Assembly (NCBI GenBank): GCA_021234155.1
Contig: JAJEKV010000053.1
Coordinates: forward strand, 6,525,424-6,589,423
Reading direction: 5' to 3'
DNA length: 64,000 bases
Source: Isoetes taiwanensis
Taxonomy: Eukaryota; Streptophyta; Lycopodiopsida; Isoetales; Isoetaceae
Shown one piece after another: positions 24,400 through 32,327 of this stretch. The translations under genes were made by a program, and so were the position numbers. Position 1 is the first letter of the stretch. Each line of letters opens with the position of its first letter. The notes beneath the pieces are model-generated. The model was not told the DNA's origin. It saw nothing but the letters and a program-made list of their open reading frames with translations, and did not search any database.

Positions 24400-24687
24400 G
24401 AAGTTCGGGAAAATCGGTGGCGTCGCTACGGATGGGGTCAAGCGTCATGGGCAGCAGCGATTCGGCGCGACGGGACCCGATTTCGGGTTATTTCAACTTT
24501 TAGGAAAAATTTTAGGGTGTTAGAAGATGCTAATATGACTTTCTAGCATGATTCTGACTTAATTAGCAACTTTTATTACTTAATTTGGACATGACTTAGC
24601 TAAAATTTGGCGAAATCGGGTGGCGTCGCGCGGATGGGGTCTGCGTCGCGAGCGCAGGCGCATTCGGCGCGACGGGACCCGATTTCG
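24400..24687. repeat. Two copies of an about 80-bp direct repeat
   Basis: Copies at about 24400-24487 and 24607-24687 share GGCGTCG, GATGGGGTC and the 20-base word CGGCGCGACGGGACCCGATT, separated by AT-rich DNA. They lie in the untranslated gap between the H3-like ORF and ORF A and may be a promoter, an RNA structure or a reinitiation element. Confidence 0.75.
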
Positions 24688-24836
24688 GTTCCTGACCTAA
24701 AAAATTTTTTTAATTTCCTTTTCCTATTTAATTACTTAAACATGTTTTTACCCCTACTTTATATTTATTGCACAGTTTTACACAAAACTTTATATTTATA
24801 GGAAAATAATTACATTAGTTTGACAAAATTGCATCC

Positions 24837-25926
24837 TCAAGGGCGTTCCTTGCGGATGCGACGCGCCAAGTGGATGTCCTTGGGCATGAGGGTCACCCTC
24901 TTCGCGTGGATCGCGCAGAGGTTCCCTTCCTCAAACAACTGGGTGAGCTCGGCCTCAGCGGCCACTTGCAACACCCGAGTTGTAAGGGACGTCACCCTAT
25001 AGTCGGTGACGTACTCCGCCATTACCTCCCGCATAAGCCGCTCAAACGGCGCCTTCCTAATCAGGAGATTAGTGCACTGTTGAAAGTGCTTAATCTCCCG
25101 AAAAACTCGGGCGTGCGGGGAATTAGGTCCATGGTGGACCTTCTTGGGCTTCTCGGGCTGTGGCGGCGGCGGCTTGGGCTGGTTCTTTGGCGGCCGGCCC
25201 CCCTCCACTGTCCGCTGGACGTTCTGCCGGCAATACCAATCATTATACCTCGTCCACCGACGAAGGTATTCTTGGTATGCCTTGAGGCGGCGCTGGTAAA
25301 GGCGGTCCTCCTTCAAGGCGAAGCCTCGCTCGCCCGCCTTCTGCTTCTTTACCACCTTAGGTGGCTCGGGCCACACTGGATAAGGTGGTCTTGGTTCTGC
25401 CCCTTCCTCCTGTTCTTCTTCCTCCTCCTCCACTTCTTCCACCTGCTCCTCCTCCCGGCGGGGAGGCTCCTCGATGACGACGGTTCGGCGGGGACCGTCG
25501 TTCTTTCTTTCGTCCTCTCCTCACGCCCGCAACTCCTCCTCACGCTCCCTCTTCCTCCTGGCTGCCCTCTCCTCTGGCCACTCAGTGACCTTCTCCTTGC
25601 CCTTTTTCTTGGGCACCGAAGGCCCCGCTTCGTCCACCTGCTGCTGGACTTGCTCTTCCTCCTCTGTTCCCGCCGGTTATTGTCACGTGGCCCGAAGTGG
25701 CGTGGATTTCATCGGTTCTTTGTGTCCCCGCCGACGAGGGGCTGCTCTCGGCATCGTGGTAGGACTCGTCGCTGCTGCTGCTGCTGGTAGGGGGGAGCTC
25801 CTCTTCCCCCTTCTTGGGCCGTAGGTGCTCTGGTATCTTCTTCACATGGCGTCCCGCTGCTAGGTTCGCCATCGAGAGTGTGGGGCGCTGTCCTGGCTTC
25901 CTGTAGGTCTGTTTGGTCCTGGCCAT
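24837..25926 (-). CDS. Histone H3-like protein encoded by the LTR retrotransposon
   Basis: The ATG at 25926 starts [15 protein letters not shown], which aligns with the H3 tail: R2, T3, K4, Q5, T6, R8 and K9 kept, A7 to Tyr, S10 to Pro. [14 protein letters not shown] then matches the VKKPHRxRPG boundary of canonical H3. There follows a long insert (Ser-rich, then Lys/Glu-rich, Pro-rich and Tyr/Trp-containing, roughly 230 residues). From about 25120 to 24837 comes a complete histone fold: [10 protein letters not shown] (alphaN), [14 protein letters not shown] (alpha1), [16 protein letters not shown] (alpha2), then [20 protein letters not shown] and ARRIRKERP. By eye about 54 of 87 residues of the fold match canonical H3, with no loop-1 expansion of the CENP-A kind. 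One frame change (about 25670-25690) and an in-frame TGA near 25516 break the reading within the insert. Confidence 0.9.
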
Positions 25927-26482
25927 ACTTAACGGTCTAGAAAACGGGTGGGGATAGGCTGGTCAAGAGAGAGGTGGAGGTGTAGGGTTGGAGAGAGAAA
26001 ATGAGGTGTCAGGGATATTTAAAGAGGAGGGTCCCTTAGAATATTCTCCTATCATCATTACCCCTATTTATTAGCCCCCCCTTATTAATTACACCCTATT
26101 TAATAGTTATTTAATTATTAAAATATATACTAAAATTCGTATTATACCTGTAATTTTTCAATTTTCCTAATGGTTTGAGGTGTTAATTATGTATTTGCGC
26201 CATTTTTCACCCGGGTCTCCGATTGGCATGATTCTTCGACCCATTTTAGGTGAAATTTGATGCAGATGCATAATTTTCACTTCAAATTTACTAGAAGATG
26301 AGTTTGACTCACTCAAACCTTCGTCTAACACTTAACCTAAATCCTGACCCACTACCTAGGAGAAAAAATTTTTCCCCCATTTCCGCGGTTCAGTGGTGGA
26401 AATGTTCATTTCACACCTCTATAGGCCTGTTAGACTACTTCATGGTTATGGTCAGTGCTAGTTCTTGGTCAACCAAGAACAT
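25927..26482. other. Inner element leader between PBS and H3-like ORF
   Basis: Non-coding 0.55 kb, AT-rich in its middle; the H3-like ORF is therefore the first ORF of the element RNA. Confidence 0.6.
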
Positions 26483-26495
26483 GGCTCTGATACCA
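26483..26495 (-). promoter_or_regulatory. tRNA-iMet primer binding site
   Basis: Minus-strand TGGTATCAGAGCC, one base inside the end of the right (5') LTR. This is the standard plant primer binding site complementary to initiator methionine tRNA and fixes the orientation of the element. Confidence 0.95.
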
Positions 26496-26496
26496 T

Positions 26497-28138
26497 TGTG
26501 ACGCTCCCTGCTAAACATACGGCGCCCAGCCGTACGCTCGGCAGGAAATCCCCCATCCGGCTCACAACCGCACGGGCCCTTCGTCTACCCCGCACTCTGA
26601 GGTGACCCTTAGTGCGGGGAGGGAATACGAAGGTGTCTTGCGCGCCCTTCCCCTATGGGCTCCTATAACAGCGGAAGCGATAACACGTCAGAACTAGCAT
26701 CAAACATATACAAATACTACCCCGAGGGGTAGTGCATCACACATATACCAATGCAAAGATGATAATCATGAACCATAAAACATGAGAGCTCCTACCCTGG
26801 TTCAGACTCATAAGGAGGATGACTGACCGGCTAGGCCTCAAGATAGAGCAGACCGAGTCATGGCAATGGCGAGGGCTGGCATAGAACAATGGCTAGGGTT
26901 GACCACTCCATCCGCCCCTCCTGTGCATACTTTGCAGATGGGCTAGATCAGGCTCGACGGGACTCTAGCCTTCGGAAACGCAATCCCATGGTATCACCCA
27001 TCGGGACTACCTGTGTTGCATCTCCCCTGGTCCGGATGAGGCAGGAAGGGTTGCATCTCCCCTTCCTGTGGTCTAGAGGTGCCGTGGCGGCTAGAGAATC
27101 GTGGCGACACACACCATCTGCACTGACCGAACCCCCAAAACGAGAGCCAAGCCATCACTTGCAGCTCTCGAGAGGTGTGGCAACACCATTGCCCCGGGAG
27201 GTGTCGGACCCATGCTCGGCCCACCTAAGTGACCGACCATAAGCCTAGCCCACTATGGGATCCCCCGAAGCCCCCACTCGGCAGGGATCCTCCCTCCACA
27301 TTCCCTCTAGCCCCGTTATCTGGTGCTGAGTCGTATCATAGCCTCCATAGCCCGGTGGGCTCCTATGCACAGGCCGCAACTAATAGGAACTAAGGGATCT
27401 ACTCTAGGAACATACTACATATGGCCCTAGGTCTCTACCCCCCTTCCCAATACAAGAGGAGCAAACATGATCAACCATCAACATATAATCATCACATCAT
27501 GAGAATAATCATAAGAAGAACATCTTAACCTAATCATACAAATCTAACTAATAGTTAGGGTTCCTTGATTAGGGTTCAAGATGTTGAATATGGGCTCTAG
27601 GATGGCTCTACTCTAGATACAAGATACTAGCATATCTGGAATGCTAATTCCAGATAAGCTATCACAACTGCTATCCTACATACCTGCTCCTGAAGCTCTC
27701 CCTCCAGATCCGGGCGCCTCCATGGTCTTCGACTCACAAGCTGCTGTTCCTCCTCCAAGAACAGGTCTACCCTGCTGGGGCTGCTGCACCAGCCTATGCC
27801 ACAACGAACGATGTTCGAAACGGGGTTTCGAACAAGTAGGTGAGTCTCTGGGTGCTAGGGCTGGAAAGAGGTCTAGGGTTAGGGTTTATGCCTATATAAG
27901 TTAGGTCCACCTAGGATGCCACGTGGCACCAATCGGGTGAGTCTTGTGTGGCGGTGCCCCAATAGGTTAAGGCCACATGGATAATGGCTTAACCTATGGT
28001 TGGCTAAGTTATGAGAATAACTTGGCCATGCCCCCTAGTGCCACCCTTATGGTATACAAGGCTATGAATGATAGACTTGTATGGTGACGGATCCAGGAAT
28101 ATACGTATTTATAGCGTATATTCCCCTGGACCGTCACA
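26497..28138 (-). repeat. Inner element 5' LTR (right)
   Basis: 1642 bp, near-identical partner of 15036-16682, bounded by TGTGACG and CGTCACA. It should drive transcription leftwards through the H3-like ORF. Confidence 0.95.
27891..27900 (-). promoter_or_regulatory. TATA-like box in the 5' LTR
   Basis: CTTATATAGG on the minus strand, about 240 bp inside the LTR from its outer end; the likely start region for the element RNA. Confidence 0.45.
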
Positions 28139-28143
28139 GAGAC
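28139..28143. repeat. Target site duplication GAGAC, right copy
   Basis: Matches 15031-15035 exactly, directly outside the right LTR. Confidence 0.93.
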
Positions 28144-29285
28144 AAACCATAGATGGGACCATACGGTGGAGTCTCCCCTGGCTGAAGATCAATGGGGCAA
28201 TCATATGGACGGTGTTCTGGCAGCTTACTGGCTTTGACCTTGTCGAAGACGTCCGAGAAATCTTTGTACTTGTCGGGAAGAACCGGAGCAGCTGTGGCAG
28301 GAGTCGAACTGGTTGCCGGATGAACTTGGATTGCAAATACTGAACTGGGGTCTTCTTTTCCGGACTGAACAAACTTTTGCAGCGAGATTGTCGAAATACG
28401 GAGCCGAGGACGTGAAGACGACTTGGAAAGATCGCCATCGCGATCCTGGCGAGCAGGAACAGGAACAGGAACAGGAACGGGAGCCGGAACAGATGCAGGA
28501 ACAGACTTCGGAGCATGAGCAGGAACACGAGCAGGAATTTCCTTTGGAGCTGGAACAGGGACTGGAACAGGATCAGGACATGAAGCAGGAACAAGAGTCG
28601 GGACAGAGACAGGATCAGGAACAGGGATCGAGACGGGAACAGGATCAGAATCAGCAACTGGGACATGGCAAGAAACAGGAACAGGATTCGAGACAGCAGC
28701 AGAGACAGGGTCAGGAGACCAAGAGACTCTACGGGACGGAGATGGCAGAGCAGAGGCAGGGTTTGTCGAAGAATCAGAACTGGAGCAAGAATTATCAAAA
28801 CGGAATGATCTGGAGCGCCAGTTAATCTGCGGATTGTGTAGCTCAAGCCAAGGAAGGCCCAAAACTACAGGTGCATGTGGGCTAGCGATGAGGTTGAAGC
28901 AGACACTACAAGCTGCTCCATCAAACAGGAGTCGAACCGGCGCGGTACATTCAGTGACCGCGCCCGAGGAGACCTGCTGTCCATCGGCCATACCAACAGC
29001 ACTGGGTTGCGCAACCCTGCTTCTAGGGATGGCGTGCTTGAAAGCAAACGCACTGTCCATAAAGCAAGCGTTGGCACCACTATCAAGGTGCGCAGATGCT
29101 TCCAACTTCCTGACCCCTGACTCCAACACCACAGGAATGAAGAACTCCTTACTGACCTTGTCCGAGGGGATAAACCCTTCACTGCAACTGGGTGGAGCCT
29201 GAGGATTGACGGTCAGTCGGCGAGAGACTCCTACTCCGACCGACCGCTGAAGTTTTCCGAATGACTCGGGAGCTTGACTGGGCAA
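28139..29285 (-). CDS. Outer element protease and start of pol
   Basis: Protease motif HLDSGANACFMD with its downstream VVLGLPWLELHNP flap-and-fold segment is followed by an unusual Pro-Val-rich linker of roughly 100 residues with repeated PVPVPVP units (about 28440-28700). After it comes YDCPIDLQPGETPPYGPIYG, the usual N-terminal edge of RT. The reading then ends at the inner element. It overlaps gag by about 55 bases in the -1 frame. The plus-strand translation of the linker gives a long Glu/Gln repeat that I treat as a shadow. Confidence 0.85.
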
Positions 29286-30136
29286 CTACGAACCACATGG
29301 CCAGCCCCACCACAATAGAGGCAGAGGTTGGCCTCTCTTCTACGTTGCCTCTCAGCAGCTGACAAGGGACCCCGAACTGCTCGATCAATTTGCATCGGCA
29401 CCGGCCCTTCTGGCCTAGACGGCGGTGCCGAAACCGCTGTGACCACAGGGGTGTGAGAAGCCGGGGGCACATATTGACTCCGCTTTTCTTGCCTATGCTC
29501 GAACAAGCGGTTGTCGCACCGAACAGCAAACTTGATGGCCTCTGCTAAATTCTGCGGCTCATCCATACTCAACAGCATGTCCTTGACATCTTCCCGCAAA
29601 CCTCTCCGGAAACAATCCCGAAGAGCCACGTCGTCCCAGGTGGTATCAATGGCAATCTGACGGAACTCTGACGCATAAGCCGAAGCTGGTCGTGATCCCT
29701 GTCTAAGATTACTGAGCCGGTTCACTGCTGTTCGCTGCCGGTCAGTGTCACCAAAACATGCTTCGAGCTCCGCAGTGAAGCTAGCAAAATCCTGCAATTC
29801 TGGTGCTTGCTTCTCTAGCAAAGGGGCGAACCAACTGAGAGCCGATCCCGAAAGGAGGGAACCGACTAATCCAACCTGTTCACGGTCTGTGGGGTACCTA
29901 TGAGGATGGAGCTGGATAACAAGCCGGATTTGATTCAAGAAACCCCGAAGCTTGGACCGGGTGCCATCAAACTTCTCCGGCAAACAAATCTTTGGCTCAG
30001 ACACCTTCCTTCCAGAGCTAGAAGCTGACTCACTGGAAGTGAGCCGTTCCCTGAGTTCCTGATTATCCTGTTGCAATTGCTGGCAAATCTGCGCAAGCTG
30101 TTGCAGTTGCTGAGCATACGACGAAAGTTCCCCCAT
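29231..30136 (-). CDS. Outer element Gag
   Basis: Start taken at the ATG at 30136 (MGELSSYAQQLQQLAQ). An N-terminal Gln/Leu heptad region looks coiled-coil. Then comes the Gag core with FDGTRSKLRGFLNQIRL, SGSALSWFAPLLEK and SFTAELEACFGD, ending with zinc knuckle CLYCGGAGHVVRSC near the C-terminus. The core resembles Tf1/sushi-type Gag proteins. It stops in the overlap with pol; GGAAAAC (minus strand, 29258-29252) sits at the place where the frames exchange and is a candidate, not canonical, slip site. Confidence 0.85.
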   Translation of the reverse strand: MGELSSYAQQLQQLAQICQQLQQDNQELRERLTSSESASSSGRKVSEPKICLPEKFDGTRSKLRGFLNQIRLVIQLHPHRYPTDREQVGLVGSLLSGSALSWFAPLLEKQAPELQDFASFTAELEACFGDTDRQRTAVNRLSNLRQGSRPASAYASEFRQIAIDTTWDDVALRDCFRRGLREDVKDMLLSMDEPQNLAEAIKFAVRCDNRLFEHRQEKRSQYVPPASHTPVVTAVSAPPSRPEGPVPMQIDRAVRGPLSAAERQRRREANLCLYCGGAGHVVRSCPVKLPSHSENFSGRSE

Positions 30137-30917
30137 GAGGATTGATAATACCAAAAGCTACTCAGAGGGGTCGCCCAAATAATGCCAAATATGCTCCAAA
30201 AAAAATCACACCACAAGTGTACCCAAATACAACTCCCAAACCCCCCTGCTGGGGGAACAAAAACCCAAAAGAAAAATACCTGTACAAGATGCTACTCTGC
30301 TATCGAACAGAGCTAAAGAACTGACACACAGCAACATTTGGGCACCCCTAAAATTTCCACCATAGCTCGATCAACCCAAGTAATCACTTCATTAGTGAAC
30401 AGTGGATGTTCTTGTCTTGTGTGGCAGCTACAACCTGCAGATGTGTTGTCTTTTGTGATGACTATATCTGGTCATCCATTAAAAATTAGAATATTCCTGT
30501 TGAGTTTCTGATGTACTCGAACCTGCGCACACTATTACCTATACCTATTCCTCTCACACTTACCTCGAACCTCACGCAAATCCCTTTACCACTACAACAT
30601 TACATACTTAGCCATTTTCCACCTGTTCCTTCAAGAGGTGCGCTGCTGCCCGAAAATGAGTCTTAACTTTTGATTCTGAACCCGAAATCGGGTAGGAGCG
30701 CACCCATGCAAATTAAGGTTTCTCTAGCCAAATTTTGGCAGCACCTAGGTCCACATGATAGGCTAATTCGACCCTTGGGAGTCGGGGGAAACTGTCAAAA
30801 TTCACAAAAAAATTTACCAAAACTGCTAAGAGGATTGCGCCCAAGCTGAACTTCCCAAGCTGAACCACGAGCGAGCCCCAAGACAGATCCGAGCTAATGC
30901 TGGATTCCGGTTCAAAC

Positions 30918-31298
30918 TGTCATGAACCTACGCGAAGAACAGGGCAAATACACACAAGAAATACCAAAGAATCTTATATACAACAAAAGAATCTGATGTA
31001 CAATGGCCCGAGGGCGAACAAAAGAACAAGGCAGAAAAACAGGGTAGATGCGCGAAGGCGCTCAGGAACCATCAGGAACATGGCAAGAAACATGGCAGGC
31101 GCTAAGGAGGTTCAAGACTGGCGTTGAACCGGAATAGCGTGCCTCAAAAGAGGCTCTGCTATATATACCCATGACGACGGCCGAGATTGCGCCACACCAA
31201 TAGCTGCGATGACGCCAAGTGTCACCATGCATGCCGCCCGTGTGGCGACTATATTTGGTCAGAATACGCGTATTTGGTCAGAATACGTATGGTCGTCA
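30918..31298 (-). repeat. Probable 5' LTR of the outer element
   Basis: Minus-strand sequence from TGTGACGACCATACG at 31298 to ...GTTCATGACA at 30918, about 380 bp, with a TATA-like GGGTATATAT at 31170-31161 and a 17-bp internal direct repeat near the outer end. No second LTR exists in the window to confirm the borders, and no standard primer binding site follows, so the inner border is a guess. Tf1-like elements can self-prime, which would explain this. Confidence 0.5.
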
Positions 31299-31816
31299 CA
31301 GCCGCTGCGCTACAGAATGAGAAACCATGATGGCGTGAGACGGGATATTATCCCTATTGTGTTAATCTTCTTTGTTAATATTGTGTTCTATTTTGGGATA
31401 ATGATATTCTGTAATTACCGTATTGTTCGTTCTGTCTCGTTGTTAGCGTTGTCGTGTTCTTTTTCCTTCCTAATGCTGAGGACAGCATTGTTTTTAAGGG
31501 GGGGAGAATGTGACGTTCCATGCTTGTATACGGGTATTTTTACGATATTCGACATGACACGTCAATAGTTTAGCCTAGGGGTATTAATATGGGTAAGTAT
31601 CTTAGCCTTTAAGTGTGTCATTAATGTGTCTAATTAATGTCCTTAGCTAAGGTATGGGATTTCCACGTGGCCAAATCCCATTGGCCAGGTGAAACCCCAA
31701 TTCCATTAAAAAGGCTAGAAGCCTCAACGTCCCCTTTTTTTTCTGGAACCAAAGGAGTGCCATAGCCAGCGCCTTCTTGCCCAAGCGCCTGCCAGCCTAT
31801 TAGCCAATCGAGCTCC
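31299..31816 (+). mobile_element. 3' end of a plus-strand LTR element (PPT and partial LTR)
   Basis: A stem-loop with arms AATGCTG and CAGCATT (31472-31489) is followed by a polypurine tract AAGGGGGGGAGAA (31496-31508) and TGTGACGTTCC, an LTR start at 31509. The stem-loop, tract and first LTR bases match those of the inner element in mirror orientation, but the LTR body is different, so this is another family of the same lineage. Its right end cannot be set; a CACTA-like terminus begins at 31817. Confidence 0.6.
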
Positions 31817-32190
31817 CACTACTACAAAAATAGGTAGAAATGACACAAATTAGTGTCATTTTTTATGTACACAAATGGCACTTTTGATGTGTGCCATTTG
31901 TGCAAATTTATGCCCTTTATCCTCTCCCCTTTTTGTGCCATTTTAGTGTGGTCAAAATATTTGTCATTTAAGTGTCGTTTAATTGACCCGTTTGTGCCAT
32001 TTAAGTGACATGCATTCTGACATCTGTGACTTGGTTATGCCATTCATGTGTGTTCTAAATGACATGCATTGTGCTATTTAAGTGCCATGCAAATGACATG
32101 CACTTGGACATGTATATGTGATGCTAGTGCCACTCAAGTGCCATTCATATGACATGTATCGTGACATGGGTGTTTGGGGGAGATGTATTT
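31817..32190 (+). mobile_element. CACTA-type transposon terminus with subterminal repeats
   Basis: Starts CACTACTACAAAAATAGG, the standard CACTA-family end. It is followed by a dense series of 15-30 bp units built from GTGCCATT, AAGTG, ATGACATG and TGTGACAT words, typical of subterminal repeats bound by the transposase. No inverted partner end was found in the window. A related block occurs at about 36720-36860 in the same, not inverted, orientation. Confidence 0.6.
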
Positions 32191-32327
32191 TGACACCAAT
32201 ACGTGCTATACTATTATTTTTTATTAAAAAAGAATATACGTTATATTTCGTCATCAAAAGATAGAAATGGTTTTCCAAACCTCAACCTCTTCAAAATGAA
32301 CCAAGCTTTTGGCAGGCCAAGCGCATA

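Larger units (their letters stand above)
15036..28138 (-). mobile_element. Inner Ty3/gypsy LTR retrotransposon carrying a histone H3-like ORF
   Basis: Complete structure of 13.1 kb: two LTRs (15036-16682 and 26497-28138) bounded by TGTGACG...CGTCACA, the GAGAC duplication, a tRNA-iMet primer binding site beside the right LTR and a polypurine tract beside the left LTR. The element therefore reads right to left. Order: 5' LTR, PBS, H3-like ORF (25926-24837), two unknown ORFs (24117-22599), gag-protease (22392-20345), RT/RNase H, integrase, chromodomain-like segment (to about 17600), PPT, 3' LTR. Near identity of the LTRs and an intact duplication suggest a recent insertion. Pol order (RT-RH-IN) places it in Ty3/gypsy. 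Several one-base frame changes interrupt the coding regions. Confidence 0.95.
12630..31298 (-). mobile_element. Outer Ty3/gypsy LTR retrotransposon, interrupted and 3'-truncated
   Basis: Gag, protease and the start of pol lie at 30136-28139, and the rest of pol at 15035-12630, all on the minus strand. The reading resumes across the 13.1-kb inner element once one copy of the GAGAC duplication is removed (PIYGLS, then [18 protein letters not shown]). The right end has a plausible 5' LTR ending at 31298. The left end stops inside the integrase C-terminal region near 12700, with no chromodomain and no left LTR, so the 3' part of the element is lost. Gag and pol overlap in a -1 relation, and Gag looks more like the Tf1/sushi type than like common seed-plant gypsy elements; this last point is from memory and needs a tree. 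Confidence 0.85.

Noticed and set aside
24870-25790. Long plus-strand ORF rich in leucine opposite the H3-like ORF
   Set aside because: It is the antisense shadow of the GC-rich H3-like reading and has no family resemblance.
24837-25926. CENH3 (centromeric H3) as identity of the H3-like ORF
   Set aside because: The tail keeps MARTKQT and the loop between alpha1 and alpha2 has the canonical length, without the CENP-A expansion.
28313-28825. Plus-strand Glu/Gln-rich repeat ORF
   Set aside because: It is the reverse complement of the Pro-Val linker of the outer element's pol, which continues into protease and RT.
30100-30170. TGGTATTATCAATCC near 30150 (minus) as the primer binding site of the outer element
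   Set aside because: Only the first six bases match the initiator tRNA site, and it lies far from the probable LTR border.
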